DNA of 64,000 bases from Prosthecomicrobium sp. N25. Lineage in GTDB: Bacteria; Pseudomonadota; Alphaproteobacteria; Rhizobiales; Ancalomicrobiaceae. Each line of letters begins with the position of its first letter. The first letter of the stretch is position 1. The notes below the pieces were generated by a model. The model saw nothing but the letters and a program-made list of their open reading frames with translations. It was not told the DNA's origin and ran no database searches. Shown here piece after piece: positions 1 through 9,516 of this stretch. The position numbers and the translations under genes were made by a program. Location: positions 1,275,418 through 1,339,417 of the forward strand of contig NZ_JBBCAT010000001.1 in the NCBI RefSeq assembly GCF_037203705.1, in the 5' to 3' direction.

Positions 1-985
1 GCGCCTCAAGGTCCGCGGCGATCCGCTCGATCTCGCCGAGCATGACCGGCATCAGCGCGTCGACGTCGTTCTCGCCGGTCGCCGCATGGATGCCGAACAG
101 CCCGGTGTCGGCGTAGCCCCAATGAAAAGCCGAGATGGAGTAGCAGAGGCCGCGCTTTTCGCGCGCCTCCTGGAACAGCCTCGACGACATGCCGCCGCCG
201 AGCGTGGAGGCGAGCACCTGCGCGGCGTAGTGGTCCGGTGAGGTGTAGGTACGCCCCTCGAAGCCGAGGGTGATCTGCACCTCCTGCAGGTCGCGCGCCT
301 CCCGCCAGTCGCTCCCCTCGTAGCGTGCCGTCTCCTGGACTGGCGACGGACCGTCCGGGAGGACCCCGAACCGCTCCCGCGCGAGCCCGACCAGGGCCGC
401 GTGGTCGATCGCCCCCGCGGCGGCGAGCACCATGGAGCCGCCCCGGTAGTGCGTGTCGAGGTATCCGCGCAGGTGATCCGGCGTGAAGCCCGCCACCGTC
501 TCGGGCGTGCCCAGGATCGGCCGTCCGATCGACTGGCCCGGGAAGGCGGACTGCTGGAGCTGGTCGAAGACGTGGTCCTCGGGCGTGTCGTAGGCGGCGC
601 CTATCTCCTGCAGAATGACGTGCTGCTCGCGCTTCAGCTCGCCGGCGTCGAAGACGGACTCGGTCAGGATGTCGGACAGGATGTCGACCGCCAGCGCCGT
701 GTCGCCGCCCAGGATGCGCGCGTAGTAGGCGGTGCTCTCCACGCTCGTCGCCGCGTTGATCTCGCCGCCGACCGCCTCGATCTCCTCGGCGATCTGCCGG
801 GCGTCGCGCCGCCGGGTGCCCTTGAAGGCCATGTGCTCGAGAAGATGCGAGATGCCGTGCTGCTCGGGCCGCTCCGAGCGCGCCCCCGCCGCCACCCAGA
901 CGCCGACCGCCGCCGACTCCAGGTGCGGCATGGTCTCGGACACGACCGTCAGGCCGTTCTCGAGCTTCGTGACCTCGAACCCCAT
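1..985 (-). CDS. M16 family zinc metallopeptidase, C-terminus cut by window edge
   Basis: Reading leftward from the ATG at 985, the protein opens MGFEVTKLENGLTVVSETMP and carries the inverted zinc motif HxxEH (HLLEH) about 48 residues in, inside the typical context GISHLLEHMAFKGT. This is the pitrilysin/mitochondrial processing peptidase-like family. Such bacterial proteins degrade or process peptides, and in Alphaproteobacteria they commonly sit beside thrC, as here. About 328 residues are present out of roughly 420-430 expected, so the C-terminal domain lies outside the window. The gene is open to the left edge and has no internal stop. Substrate is unknown. Confidence 0.9.
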   Translation of the reverse strand, partial: MGFEVTKLENGLTVVSETMPHLESAAVGVWVAAGARSERPEQHGISHLLEHMAFKGTRRRDARQIAEEIEAVGGEINAATSVESTAYYARILGGDTALAVDILSDILTESVFDAGELKREQHVILQEIGAAYDTPEDHVFDQLQQSAFPGQSIGRPILGTPETVAGFTPDHLRGYLDTHYRGGSMVLAAAGAIDHAALVGLARERFGVLPDGPSPVQETARYEGSDWREARDLQEVQITLGFEGRTYTSPDHYAAQVLASTLGGGMSSRLFQEAREKRGLCYSISAFHWGYADTGLFGIHAATGENDVDALMPVMLGEIERIAADLEA

Positions 986-1037
986 GCGCGCCCGATCCTC
1001 CCTGGCCCTGAGGCCCCCGCGTCCGTCCCCGGCCGCC

Positions 1038-2444
1038 TTAGTAGCCGATTTTGATCGCCCGCGTCTCGGCTTCGACGATGCGCTCGACCGTCATCAGGTC
1101 GGCGGGCACCACCCGGAACTTCTCCTCCCGCTGCATCATGCCGGCGAGCCAGGCCGGCAGGTGCGGGTGCACCCCCGCGGCGGCCGCGACGGCGTCCGGG
1201 AACTTGGCGGGATGCGCGGTCGCCAGCGTGATCATCGGCACGCCGCGCTCCAGGTGGTCGGTGGCGACCGCCACGCCCACCGCCGAATGCGGGTCGAGCA
1301 GGTAGCCGAGGTTCGAGAAGGTGTCGCCGATCACCTGCGCGGTCAGCGCCTCGTCGGCGCGGCCGGAGGCGAACATCGACCGGATCCAGGCGAGTGCCGG
1401 CGGGTGGATCGTGAAGGCCTTGCGCTGCGCCAGCTCGTGCATGGCGATACGCACCGCCGCCCCGTCCCGCGCGTAGGAATCGAAGAGCAGCCGCTCGAAG
1501 TTGGACGAGATCTGGATGTCCATGGACGGCGACGTCGAGGCGACCACCTCGCGCAGCTCGTAGGTGCCGGTCCGCATGGCGCGGTCCAGGATGTCGTTCA
1601 CGTTGGTGGCGATGACCAGCTTGGAGATCGGCAGCCCCATCCGCTTGGCCACGTAGCCGGCGAAGATGTCGCCGAAGTTGCCGGTCGGCACCGTGAAGGA
1701 GACGGGCCGGTGCGGCGCGCCGAGCGCGGAGCCGGCGACGAAGTAGTAGACGACCTGCGCGACGATGCGCGCCCAGTTGATCGAGTTGATGCCCGACAGC
1801 GAGACCCGGTCGCGGAACGAGAAGTGGTTGAACATCCCCTTCACGATCGCTTGCGCGTCGTCGAAGGTGCCCTCGACCGCCAGCGCGTGCACGTTCGGGT
1901 CCGGGATGGTCGTCATCTGCCGCTGCTGGACCGGCGAGACGCGGCCCTGCGGGAACATGATGAAGATGTCGGTGCGGTCGCGGCCCCGGAAGGCCTCGAT
2001 GGCCGCGCCGCCCGTATCGCCCGAGGTGGCCCCCACGATGGTCGCCCGCTCGCCGCGCTTCTCCAGCACGTGGTCCATCACGCGCGCCAGGAGCTGCATC
2101 GCCACGTCCTTGAAGGCGAGCGTCGGCCCGTGGAAGAGCTCCAGGATGAAATGGTTCGGCGCGATCTGGACGAGCGGCGTCACGGCCGGGTGCCGGAACA
2201 CAGCGTAGGCGTCGTCGATCAGGCGGCGCAGCTCGGCGGGCGCGATGTCCGGCTCAACGAACGGGAGCATCACCCGGAAGGCGACCTCCGCGTAGGGGAG
2301 GCCCGCGAAGCCCGAGATGGTCGCCGGCGTCAGCACCGGCCACTCCTCCGGAACGTAGAGCCCGCCGTCGCGCGCCAGCCCCGCCAGGAGAACGTCGGAG
2401 AAGCCGAGTACGGGCGCCTCGCCCCGGGTGGAGATGTACTTCAC
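1038..2444 (-). CDS. thrC: Threonine synthase
   Basis: Converts O-phosphohomoserine to threonine with PLP; last step of threonine synthesis in the cytoplasm. The product is 468 residues, normal for the long bacterial/fungal-type ThrC. The PLP lysine is in HGPTLAFKD (about K112), and the Ser/Gly phosphate-binding loop GATSGDTGGAA follows. I start at GTG 2444 (MKYISTRGEAP), which matches the family N-terminus; the open frame extends to 2561, but the extra 39 residues are Arg/Ala-rich and unlike the family. A purine-rich AGGGGA lies upstream. It is followed by the M16 peptidase on the same strand. Homoserine kinase (thrB) is a few kb away in a different operon. Confidence 0.96.
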   Translation of the reverse strand: MKYISTRGEAPVLGFSDVLLAGLARDGGLYVPEEWPVLTPATISGFAGLPYAEVAFRVMLPFVEPDIAPAELRRLIDDAYAVFRHPAVTPLVQIAPNHFILELFHGPTLAFKDVAMQLLARVMDHVLEKRGERATIVGATSGDTGGAAIEAFRGRDRTDIFIMFPQGRVSPVQQRQMTTIPDPNVHALAVEGTFDDAQAIVKGMFNHFSFRDRVSLSGINSINWARIVAQVVYYFVAGSALGAPHRPVSFTVPTGNFGDIFAGYVAKRMGLPISKLVIATNVNDILDRAMRTGTYELREVVASTSPSMDIQISSNFERLLFDSYARDGAAVRIAMHELAQRKAFTIHPPALAWIRSMFASGRADEALTAQVIGDTFSNLGYLLDPHSAVGVAVATDHLERGVPMITLATAHPAKFPDAVAAAAGVHPHLPAWLAGMMQREEKFRVVPADLMTVERIVEAETRAIKIGY

Positions 2445-2564
2445 GGTGTCAGGATCCCCTGCGCGGTTCCGCCGCCCGCGCCGGGCGGGCCGAGAGGAGG
2501 CGCACCGTAGAGCCGCGCGCAAGGCCCCGCAAGCCGTCCCGCGCGGCGCTTGCCCGCGCACAAA

Positions 2565-3161
2565 TCACGCGTGCCCGGCTTCCCGCGACAGCATCCCGAT
2601 GTCGATGCCGATCTTGCGCAGGGCCCGGTCGTACTTGGTCTCTACGTCGGCGTCGAAGACGAGGCTGTTGTCGGCCTCGCAGTGGAGCCAGGCGTTGGTC
2701 TGGATCTCCGTCTCAAGCTGTCCGGGCGGCCAGCCCGCATAGCCGAGCGCCAGCAGGGCCTCCGAGGGCCCGCGCCCGTCCGCGATCGCCTTCAGGATCT
2801 CGAGCGTCGTCGTCAGCGAGATGGTGTCGTCGATCGGCAGCGTCGCGTTCTCGATGAAATAGTCCGACGAGTGCAGCACGAAGCCCCGGCCGGTCTCGAC
2901 CGGCCCGCCGTGGTGGACGCGCATGCGCCGCGCCAGGGAGGGCAGTCGGATCGGGTCCTTGCCGGGAATGACGTCGAGCTGGACCAGCAGATCCTCGAAG
3001 GAGACCTGAGGCGCCAGCTGGTTGAGGATGATGCCCATCGCGCCTTCGGACGAGTGCGCGCACATGTAGACGAGGGATCGGGCGAAGCGCTGGTCCTCCA
3101 TGCCGGGCATGGCGATCAGGATCTGTCCGTCGAGGTATTCGCTCCGGGAGGCGGAGCCCAT
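2565..3161 (-). CDS. YqgE/AlgH family protein (UPF0301)
   Basis: A 198-residue protein with the family signatures [14 protein letters not shown] near the N-terminus, [17 protein letters not shown] and a C-terminal AGWPPGQLE. The family is widespread in Proteobacteria; AlgH was linked to alginate regulation in Pseudomonas, but no biochemical activity is firmly established. The start at ATG 3161 is chosen because AGAGAGGA lies about 7 nt upstream; the frame could extend 30 codons further, into non-conserved sequence. Sits between thrC (same strand) and a divergent DsbD-like gene. Confidence 0.9.
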   Translation of the reverse strand: MGSASRSEYLDGQILIAMPGMEDQRFARSLVYMCAHSSEGAMGIILNQLAPQVSFEDLLVQLDVIPGKDPIRLPSLARRMRVHHGGPVETGRGFVLHSSDYFIENATLPIDDTISLTTTLEILKAIADGRGPSEALLALGYAGWPPGQLETEIQTNAWLHCEADNSLVFDADVETKYDRALRKIGIDIGMLSREAGHA

Positions 3162-3373
3162 GGCGTAGTCCTCTCTGGCGAGACGGCGGTTCCGGGCTCG
3201 ACGTGCCCCGATGACCCGAGCGGGCCGCTTACTCTCCATACGCCCCACCATTGACCATATCGTTACCGATTCATCGCGGCAATGCTGCGCGGATCCGCGC
3301 GCGCCTCCGCCTCACGATGATATGAGAAGCCGACTCGCGACAGAAAAGGCCCCGTCTGGTGGATCTTGCGCCC

Positions 3374-4186
3374 ATGACCCTGGCATTTCGCTTACGCTGC
3401 GTCCTCGCCCTCGCCCTTGCGGCAGCCGGGATCGCCCCGGCCGGCGCGGCCGACCGCGCCAAGGCGACCGGTGCGGAACTGCGCCTCCTGTCCGGCTTCG
3501 TCATGGGTGCGGAAGCCCAGCTCGGCCTGGAGATCGCCCTCGAGCCCGGCTGGAAGACCTACTGGCGCACGCCCGGCGATTCCGGCATCCCGCCCCAGAT
3601 CGACACCTCGGGCTCCGTCAACGTCGCCGCCGTGGCGGTCGACTTCCCGGCCCCCGTCCGCTTCGGCGACGGCAACGGCGAGAGCGTCGGCTACACCGGC
3701 CCGGTCGTCCTGCCGCTCCGCGTGACCCTCGCCGACCCCTCCAGGCCCGCGACCCTGTCCGCGCGCATCCTCGTCGGCGTCTGCCGCGAGATCTGCGTGC
3801 CCGCCGACGGCGACCTCTCGGTGTCCGTCGACCCCCGCCGCACGCCGGAGCCGCGCGCCGTCTCGGCCATCGCGGCCGCCAAGGCGCGCCTGCCGAAGCC
3901 GGAGGGCCCGGAGGCGCCGTTCCGCATCGCCGATGTGACGCTCGCCGACGGCGCCTTGCGGGTCGCCGTCGAGGATCCGGGCTCCGCCGGCCCGGATCTC
4001 TTCGTCGAGGGCCCGGAGGGCTGGGCCCTGCCGCTGGCCGTCCGCACCGGGGCCGAGGCCGGCCGGAGCCTCTGGCGCGTGCCGCTCGAGGGCCTGCCCA
4101 AGGATGCGCGCCCGGCCGGCGCCGAGCTGCGGCTGACCCTCTCGGACGGCCGGCGCGCCGTCGAACGGCGCTGGACCCTGCGCTGA
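3374..4186 (+). CDS. Secreted DsbD alpha-like thiol-disulfide domain protein
   Basis: About 270 residues. An N-terminal signal peptide (basic start, Leu/Ala core, PAGAA cleavage region) precedes a domain like the periplasmic N-terminal domain of DsbD, with EPGWKTYWRTPGDSGIPP and a cysteine pair in GVCREICVPAD. There is no DsbD membrane domain or C-terminal thioredoxin domain, so it would be a free periplasmic module that accepts or passes on reducing equivalents. That role is inference; the domain family is recognisable. GTG 3359 could add five residues; I prefer ATG 3374 because the signal peptide starts there. Followed by a peroxiredoxin gene on the same strand. Confidence 0.75.
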   Translation: MTLAFRLRCVLALALAAAGIAPAGAADRAKATGAELRLLSGFVMGAEAQLGLEIALEPGWKTYWRTPGDSGIPPQIDTSGSVNVAAVAVDFPAPVRFGDGNGESVGYTGPVVLPLRVTLADPSRPATLSARILVGVCREICVPADGDLSVSVDPRRTPEPRAVSAIAAAKARLPKPEGPEAPFRIADVTLADGALRVAVEDPGSAGPDLFVEGPEGWALPLAVRTGAEAGRSLWRVPLEGLPKDARPAGAELRLTLSDGRRAVERRWTLR

Positions 4187-4322
4187 CGCAGGGCTCCCTG
4201 CCATGGCCGCATGCTCGACGCCGGCCCGATCCGCGCTATGTGGGGCTGGACCGGTGCACGCCCGCGCCGGTGCGAGGGGTTGCGCGCGCCGAGCCTCGCC
4301 GCGCAGGTGATGGGGGAACGTG

Positions 4323-4805
4323 ATGACGGTCGAAGTCGGTCAGAAGCTTCCGGAGGCCAGGTTCAAGGTGATGACGGCGGACGGCCCGGCCGAGAAGACC
4401 ACCGCCGAGATCTTCGGCGGGAAGAAGGTCGTGCTCGTCGGCGTCCCCGGCGCCTTCACGCCGACCTGCTCGATGAACCACCTGCCTGGATTCCTGGACA
4501 ACCTGGACGTCCTCAAGGCCAAGGGCGTCGACGAGGTGGCGGTCGTGGCGGTCAACGACGTCTTCGTCATGGACGCCTGGGCCAAGGCGTCGGGCGGCAA
4601 GGACAAGGTCCACTTCCTCGCGGACGGCTCCGGCGCCTTCGCCAAGGCGACCGGCCTCGAGATCGACCTCACCGGCCCCGGCCTGGGCCTGCGCAACAAG
4701 CGCTACGCCATGATCGTCGAGGACGGGACGGTCACGTCGCTCAACGTCGAGGACAAGCCCGGCGTCAGCATCTCCGGCGCGGCGCACGTCCTCGAGCAGC
4801 TCTGA
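4323..4805 (+). CDS. Peroxiredoxin, Prx5-type
   Basis: A 160-residue thiol peroxidase that reduces hydrogen peroxide and organic hydroperoxides. The peroxidatic cysteine (C49) lies in the Prx5-class motif PGAFTPTCS, and the conserved Arg is in GLRNKRYAM. Length matches single-domain Prx5 enzymes. No fused glutaredoxin domain is present. A GTG directly precedes the ATG; ATG 4323 is preferred, with GGGGGA just upstream. Neighbours do not reveal the reductant; the DsbD-like gene upstream is on the same strand but separated by about 135 nt. Confidence 0.93.
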   Translation: MTVEVGQKLPEARFKVMTADGPAEKTTAEIFGGKKVVLVGVPGAFTPTCSMNHLPGFLDNLDVLKAKGVDEVAVVAVNDVFVMDAWAKASGGKDKVHFLADGSGAFAKATGLEIDLTGPGLGLRNKRYAMIVEDGTVTSLNVEDKPGVSISGAAHVLEQL

Positions 4806-4871
4806 CCTAAGCCGGTCGCCGCGCTCCGGGCCGCGGAGTCCCGACGAGGCCCGCCCGCCCCGGCGCGGTCG

Positions 4872-5816
4872 TCACGGCGTCGGGCCGGGCGGCACCAGGA
4901 TGCGGAGGCATTCGGCCGCCTCCTCGATCGTGACCGGCGTGGTCCCGAAGGCTTCGCCGTCGATCTGCACCGGCACCGGCACCGGACCGTCCGCCTCTAG
5001 GGTGACGCGGCGGACCGCCCGGATCTCCACGGCCGGGCCGGGCCGGACGCGGCCGGCCAGCAGCGCCAGGCCGAGCCGCATGAGCGCCACCGGCCTGTCC
5101 GTCAGGACGAGCACCAGGTGCAGCCCGGGCCGGGTCACGTTCGCCGCCCGCACGAGCACGTGCGGGCCGCCGTAGCGGGCGGCCTTGGTGACGATCGCGA
5201 GCCGTCCCGTCAGCCTCTCCCCGTCCGCCGTCACATGCAGGTCCGGGCGCCCGCCCCGGAACCCGCGCCCGAAGGCGGTCGCCACGAAGGCGAGCTTCTT
5301 CCAGCGCCGCTTGGCGGCGGGGTCGACCGCATGCACCACCTCGGCGTCGAAGCCGGCCGAGGCCATCAGCAGGAACGGTCGCGCGTTGGCGAGGCCGGGC
5401 CAAAGCGGCAGCGTCCGCCCGCCCGCGACCGCCGCCGCGACCTCGGCCGGCCGGCGCGGCAGCGAGAGCTCGGCGGCGAGCACATTGGCGGTGCCCGATG
5501 GAAGCACGGCGAGCGCGGGCCGGGGACCGGCGCGACGGAGCAGGCCGGCCGCCGCCTCGTTGACCGAGCCGTCGCCGCCGGCGACCACCAGCACATCCGC
5601 CGCGAGCTCGGGATCCGCGGCGATCCGGCCGAGGTCGCCCGGGCCCGTGGTCAGGCGGGCCTCCGCCCGCAGGCCGAGCGACCTGCAGGCCGAGACGAGC
5701 GCCGCGACCCGCTCCGCCCGATAGCCGCCCGCCGTCGGATTGGCGACCACGAGGACGCGCGCGCCGCCGGCGACCCGACCCGGCCCGGCGCCTCGCGGGT
5801 CCGCCGCCGTCGTCAC
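4872..5816 (-). CDS. Diacylglycerol kinase family lipid kinase (YegS-like)
   Basis: A 314-residue protein with the DAGK catalytic fold: VVANPTAGG at the N-terminus, the nucleotide loop [11 protein letters not shown], then [10 protein letters not shown]. This family phosphorylates diacylglycerol, sphingoid bases or related lipids; the substrate cannot be predicted. The start is GTG 5816, overlapping the rnhA stop by 4 nt (GTGA), so translation is probably coupled. Last gene of the operon ispH-thrB-rnhA-kinase. The C-terminal half is less conserved, as usual for the family. Confidence 0.88.
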   Translation of the reverse strand: MTTAADPRGAGPGRVAGGARVLVVANPTAGGYRAERVAALVSACRSLGLRAEARLTTGPGDLGRIAADPELAADVLVVAGGDGSVNEAAAGLLRRAGPRPALAVLPSGTANVLAAELSLPRRPAEVAAAVAGGRTLPLWPGLANARPFLLMASAGFDAEVVHAVDPAAKRRWKKLAFVATAFGRGFRGGRPDLHVTADGERLTGRLAIVTKAARYGGPHVLVRAANVTRPGLHLVLVLTDRPVALMRLGLALLAGRVRPGPAVEIRAVRRVTLEADGPVPVPVQIDGEAFGTTPVTIEEAAECLRILVPPGPTP

Positions 5817-6298
5817 GTCCCCGGGTCCGCCGCGGGGCCGCGGCGCCCCTTCAGGAAGGGCCGCATGCCCTCACGCGCCAGTTCGTCGGCCCGCTCGTTC
5901 TCCGGATGGCCCGCGTGGCCCTTGACCCAGTGCCAGACGATGTCGTGCGGCTTCAGCGCGAGGTCGAGCCGCTGCCAGAGGTCGGCGTTCTTGACCGGCT
6001 TCTTGTCGGCGGTCCTCCAGCCGTTCCGCTTCCAGCCGTGGATCCAGCCCGTGATGCCGCCCCGCAGGTAGGCGGAATCCGTGTACACATCCGCCTTGCA
6101 CGGCCGCTTCAGGGCCTCGAGCGCCGAGATCGCCGCCATCATCTCCATGCGGTTGTTGGTCGTGTCGGCCTCGCCGCCCTTCAGTTCCTTCTCGGCGCCC
6201 CGGAAGCGGAGGATCGCGCCCCAGCCACCGGGCCCCGGATTGCCCGAGCAGGCGCCGTCCGTGTAGATCTCGACCCGGTCCTCCGCCGCCTCGCTCAT
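5813..6298 (-). CDS. rnhA: Ribonuclease HI
   Basis: Cleaves RNA in RNA-DNA hybrids. 161 residues with all RNase H1 landmarks: [17 protein letters not shown] (catalytic Asp), the Glu in [29 protein letters not shown] (Asp) and the C-terminal [16 protein letters not shown]. Start ATG 6298 overlaps the thrB stop by 4 nt (ATGA). The open frame continues upstream into thrB, but that part is a shadow. thrB-rnhA coupling is common in Rhizobiales. Confidence 0.97.
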   Translation of the reverse strand: MSEAAEDRVEIYTDGACSGNPGPGGWGAILRFRGAEKELKGGEADTTNNRMEMMAAISALEALKRPCKADVYTDSAYLRGGITGWIHGWKRNGWRTADKKPVKNADLWQRLDLALKPHDIVWHWVKGHAGHPENERADELAREGMRPFLKGRRGPAADPGT

Positions 6299-7260
6299 CG
6301 GTCGAGGCCGTAGCCGGACGGATCCGAGATGGTCCGGTGGAAGCGCAGCTTGCGATGGTATTCGAGCGGGTCCTTGGGCCTCACCAGCGCCCCCGGCGGG
6401 ACGTTCAGCCAGTCGTAGAGCCGCGTCAGCAGGAAGCGCAGCGCCGATCCCCGGCAGAGCAGCGGCAGCGCCGCACACTCCTCCGGCCCGAGCGGCCGCA
6501 CCCGCGTGTAGCCCATCAGCATCGCCCGGCCCTTCGTGAGGTTGAACGAAAGGTCGGCCTCGAAGCACCAGGAGTTCAGGCAGATCGCCAGGTCGTACGC
6601 CAGGGCGTCGTTACAGGCGAAGTAGAAATCGATGAGGCCGGACAGCTTCTCGCCGAGGAAGAAGACATTGTCGGGGAAGAGGTCCGCGTGGATGACCCCG
6701 CCCGGCAGATCCGCGGGCCAGGCCGTCTCCAGATGGTCGAGTTCCCGCTCGACCTCCGCGGCGAGCCCGCGCGTCACGTCGTCGGCCCGCGCCCGGGACC
6801 GCTCGAAGAGCGGCCGCCAGGACCCGACCGAGAGCGCGTTCGGCCGCCGGATCGCGAAATTCCGGCCGGCCAGGTGGAAGCGCGCCAGCGCCTCCCCGAC
6901 CGCCCCGCAATGCTGCGCGCTCGGCCGCCGGACCCACATGCCTTCCAGGAACGTCACGATCGCCGCCGGCCGCCCGGACAGCGTGCCCAGCATGGCGCCG
7001 TCCCGGGTCTTGACCGGCAGCGGGCAGGTGATCCCGCGCGACGCCAGGTGCTCCATGAGCCCCAGGAAGAAGGGCAGGTCGCGGGCGTCGACCCGCTTCT
7101 CGTAGAGCGTCAGGATGAAGGAGCCGCGCTCGGTATGGAGCAGGAAATTGGAGTTCTCGACGCCCTCCGCGATGCCCTTGTAGGAGAGCACGCGGCCGAT
7201 GTCGTAGGCCTCGACGAAGCGCGCGAGGTCCTCGTCGGTGACTTCCGTATAGACCGCCAT
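6295..7260 (-). CDS. thrB: Homoserine kinase (ThrB, APH/choline kinase fold)
   Basis: Phosphorylates homoserine for threonine synthesis. At 321 residues this is the alphaproteobacterial type, with an aminoglycoside phosphotransferase-like fold rather than a GHMP kinase. Visible motifs are the N-terminal [13 protein letters not shown] nucleotide region, the catalytic loop [13 protein letters not shown] and the Mg-binding GLIDFYFA. Overlaps rnhA by 4 nt downstream and lies 4 nt after ispH, so the genes form one transcription unit. Confidence 0.96.
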   Translation of the reverse strand: MAVYTEVTDEDLARFVEAYDIGRVLSYKGIAEGVENSNFLLHTERGSFILTLYEKRVDARDLPFFLGLMEHLASRGITCPLPVKTRDGAMLGTLSGRPAAIVTFLEGMWVRRPSAQHCGAVGEALARFHLAGRNFAIRRPNALSVGSWRPLFERSRARADDVTRGLAAEVERELDHLETAWPADLPGGVIHADLFPDNVFFLGEKLSGLIDFYFACNDALAYDLAICLNSWCFEADLSFNLTKGRAMLMGYTRVRPLGPEECAALPLLCRGSALRFLLTRLYDWLNVPPGALVRPKDPLEYHRKLRFHRTISDPSGYGLDR

Positions 7261-7264
7261 CGCG

Positions 7265-8263
7265 TCACTCGGCCGCCGACAGGGAGGAGGCGCGCGGCCC
7301 CGCCGCCGCGACGTCGCGGAGGTCGCGCGGCAGGTTGAACGTGACCGATTCGTCCGCCGTGCGCACCGTCTCGACCCGGATCTCGTAGCGCGCCGCGAAG
7401 GCCTCGAGCACCTCCTCGACCAGCACCTCCGGCGCCGAGGCTCCCGCCGTCACGGCGAGCCGGCGCAGGCCCGAGAAGACCCTCCAGTCGATGTCCGCCG
7501 CCCGCTGGATCAGCACCGCGATCGGGCAGCCGGCCCGCTCCGCCACCTCGCGCAGGCGCTGCGAGTTCGACGAGTTCGGCGCGCCGACGACGATGAGCGC
7601 GTCCACCGTCGGCGCCAGCGCCTTGACGGCGAGCTGCCGGTTCGTGGTGGCGTAGCAGATGTCCTCCTTGTGCGGCCCCCGGATCGCCGGGAAGCGCGCC
7701 AGCAGCGCCTCCACGATCACGCGCGTGTCGTCGAGCGACAGCGTCGTCTGGGTCGTATAGGCGAGCGGCGCGTCGTCCGCGAAGGGCAGGGCGGCCACGT
7801 CCTCGGCCGTCTCCACCAGCGTGACGGCCCCCGCGGGGAGCTGCCCCATGGTGCCGACCACCTCCGGGTGGCCCGCATGCCCGATCAGCACGACATGGAA
7901 GCCCTTGCGGTGATGGATCTCGGCCTCGCGGTGCACCTTGGTGACGAGCGGGCAGGTGGCGTCCAGGTGGAAGAGCCCGCGGTCGCGCGCCGTTGCCGGC
8001 ACAGACTTCGGCACCCCGTGGGCCGAGAAGATCACCGGCTGGCCGGTCTCCGGGATCTCGTCGAGCTCCTCGACGAAGACGGCCCCCTTCGCCTTCAGGG
8101 TCTCGACCACGAAGCGGTTGTGCACGATCTCGTGCCGCACGTAGACCGGCGCGCCATACTTCTCGAGCGCGAGCTCGACGATCTGGATGGCCCGGTCGAC
8201 CCCGGCGCAGAAACCGCGTGGGGCCGCGAGCAGGATCGTCAGGGGCGGCTTGTCGGACGTCAT
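7265..8263 (-). CDS. ispH: 4-hydroxy-3-methylbut-2-enyl diphosphate reductase
   Basis: Last enzyme of the MEP isoprenoid pathway; a [4Fe-4S] enzyme that makes IPP and DMAPP from HMBPP. 332 residues with the three cluster cysteines in [24 protein letters not shown] and [11 protein letters not shown], plus the ligand loop [11 protein letters not shown]. First gene of the overlapping operon ispH-thrB-rnhA-lipid kinase. Another MEP gene, ispE, is at 34011-34868. Divergent from the lipoprotein gene at 8498. Confidence 0.98.
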   Translation of the reverse strand: MTSDKPPLTILLAAPRGFCAGVDRAIQIVELALEKYGAPVYVRHEIVHNRFVVETLKAKGAVFVEELDEIPETGQPVIFSAHGVPKSVPATARDRGLFHLDATCPLVTKVHREAEIHHRKGFHVVLIGHAGHPEVVGTMGQLPAGAVTLVETAEDVAALPFADDAPLAYTTQTTLSLDDTRVIVEALLARFPAIRGPHKEDICYATTNRQLAVKALAPTVDALIVVGAPNSSNSQRLREVAERAGCPIAVLIQRAADIDWRVFSGLRRLAVTAGASAPEVLVEEVLEAFAARYEIRVETVRTADESVTFNLPRDLRDVAAAGPRASSLSAAE

Positions 8264-8411
8264 CGGGGTTCCGGGGCTCGCGCGGCGGGGCGGCGGTCGG
8301 ACGGAATAGAGGGAGGGGGCGGGCGGGTGTCAAGGTCGCCGAGGGACACGGCTTCCGTCCCGCGATCGCGACGCCCGCGCTCCGCCTCGAATTCGCCTCA
8401 CCAGCACCCCA

Positions 8412-8440
8412 GTGACGGACCGGCCGGGCCGTTGCTATAG
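8412..8440 (+). promoter_or_regulatory. Probable sigma-70 promoter of the lipoprotein gene
   Basis: GTGACG (8412-8417) and CTATAG (8435-8440) are separated by exactly 17 nt, close to the alphaproteobacterial pattern (TTGACN-17-CTATAT). Transcription would start near 8447, about 50 nt before the ATG at 8498. Confidence 0.5.
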
Positions 8441-8497
8441 AAGGCGCCGCCCGGCCCCGGGCGAAACCCGACCTGTCTGCCGACCCCGAGAGGACCC

Positions 8498-9082
8498 ATG
8501 CCGCTCGCCCACCGCCCGATCCGGACCGCCCTCCTCCTGGCCGGCCTCGTCGCGCTCGCCGGTTGCGGCAGCATGACGGGCGGGATCGGAACGACCCTGA
8601 TGACCGGCGGCGCCGGCGAGGACAAGCTCGACACCGAGGCCCTGCTGGCGCGCCCGACTTGCCCGCCGGCGGAGATCCGGCACGGCACCGAGTCCATGCT
8701 GATATTCGAGCCGGGCAAGCACGGCGACCCGAACGCGCTGCGCTTCCAGGCGAGCATTCAGCGCGTCGCCCGCGAGTGCAACCAGGTCGGCGACAACATG
8801 GTGGTTCGCGTCGGCTCCGCCGGCCGCGTCGCCTCCGGCCCCAAGGGCGCCACCGGCACCGTCACGGTCCCGGTCCGCGTCGCCGCCGTCCGCGACGACC
8901 AGGTGATCTACTCCAAGCTCGCCAACGTCCCCGTCGACGTCCGCGCCCCCGACTTCTCCGCCCTGTGGACCCAGGTCGACGAGAACGTCGTGGTCCCCGC
9001 CGCCGACAGTGCCAAGGTCACCATCTACGTCGGCCTCGACGAGATCGGCGACAAGGCGCCCAAGAAGGCGAAGGCGAAGTAG
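8498..9082 (+). CDS. Uncharacterised lipoprotein
   Basis: A 194-residue protein with a lipoprotein signal peptide: basic N-terminus, hydrophobic ALLLAGLVALAG core, then the lipobox cysteine at about C23 (ALAGC). The mature part has a conserved-looking segment with Cys residues (RPTCPPAEIRHGTE, ARECNQVG) followed by a beta-rich region and a Lys/Ala-rich tail (KAPKKAKAK). I do not recognise a named family. It would be anchored in the envelope. It is a single gene between divergent ispH and the glycine riboswitch. Confidence 0.8.
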   Translation: MPLAHRPIRTALLLAGLVALAGCGSMTGGIGTTLMTGGAGEDKLDTEALLARPTCPPAEIRHGTESMLIFEPGKHGDPNALRFQASIQRVARECNQVGDNMVVRVGSAGRVASGPKGATGTVTVPVRVAAVRDDQVIYSKLANVPVDVRAPDFSALWTQVDENVVVPAADSAKVTIYVGLDEIGDKAPKKAKAK

Positions 9083-9131
9083 TCCGCCCGAGCCCCCGCG
9101 ACCCCGACCGGGCAGGCTGTCTCAGGACCAT

Positions 9132-9161
9132 TTGACGCACCTTGCCGTTCCGGCCTATGGT
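9132..9161 (+). promoter_or_regulatory. Probable sigma-70 promoter of the gcv operon
   Basis: TTGACG (9132-9137) and TATGGT (9156-9161) with an 18-nt spacer lie about 70 nt ahead of the first glycine aptamer, so the transcript would contain the whole riboswitch. The ATP synthase operon uses the same -10 hexamer, TATGGT. Confidence 0.6.
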
Positions 9162-9227
9162 GCGCCGCATCGAGCCCGTTGCGACTCGATGGCGGCCGCC
9201 GGGGAGACCGGCTTCTGCCCACGCCCC

Positions 9228-9452
9228 CGCGGGAGAGCTCGGCGGATCATGTGCGATCCGTCGGCACCGAAGGAGAAACCGCCCCGGAAACTCTCAGGTC
9301 CCAGGGACCGCGGGGGGCGAGCGACGCTCTGGAAAGCAGCCTCGGGCGACCGGCCCGGGGCTCACCGAAGGAGTAACCGGGCGGCGCGCGGCTGATTGGA
9401 GAGCCCGCGGTGCCCCGGGAAATCTCTCAGGTTCTCGGACAGAGGGGGCGCG
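9228..9452 (+). ncRNA. Tandem glycine riboswitch
   Basis: Two consecutive glycine aptamers. Aptamer 1 (about 9229-9312) shows GGGAGAGC, then CACCGAAGGAGAAACCGCC, AAACTCTCAGG and GGACCGC. Aptamer 2 (about 9326-9452) shows GCTCTGGA, CACCGAAGGAGTAACCGG, AATCTCTCAGG and the closing ACAGAGGGGG, which pairs back with CTCTGGA. These are the class hallmarks. The gcvT start is 65 nt downstream. After the second aptamer a 6-bp hairpin CCGGAG-GAT-CTCCGG (9461-9475) has no T-run, so control may act on translation rather than by intrinsic termination. In other bacteria this class turns gcv genes on when glycine is plentiful. Confidence 0.95.
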
Positions 9453-9516
9453 GACGGCGGCCGGAGGATCTCCGGGGAGCCGCTCGCGGCCTCGTCGATC
9501 CGGCCGGAAGCCTCGC

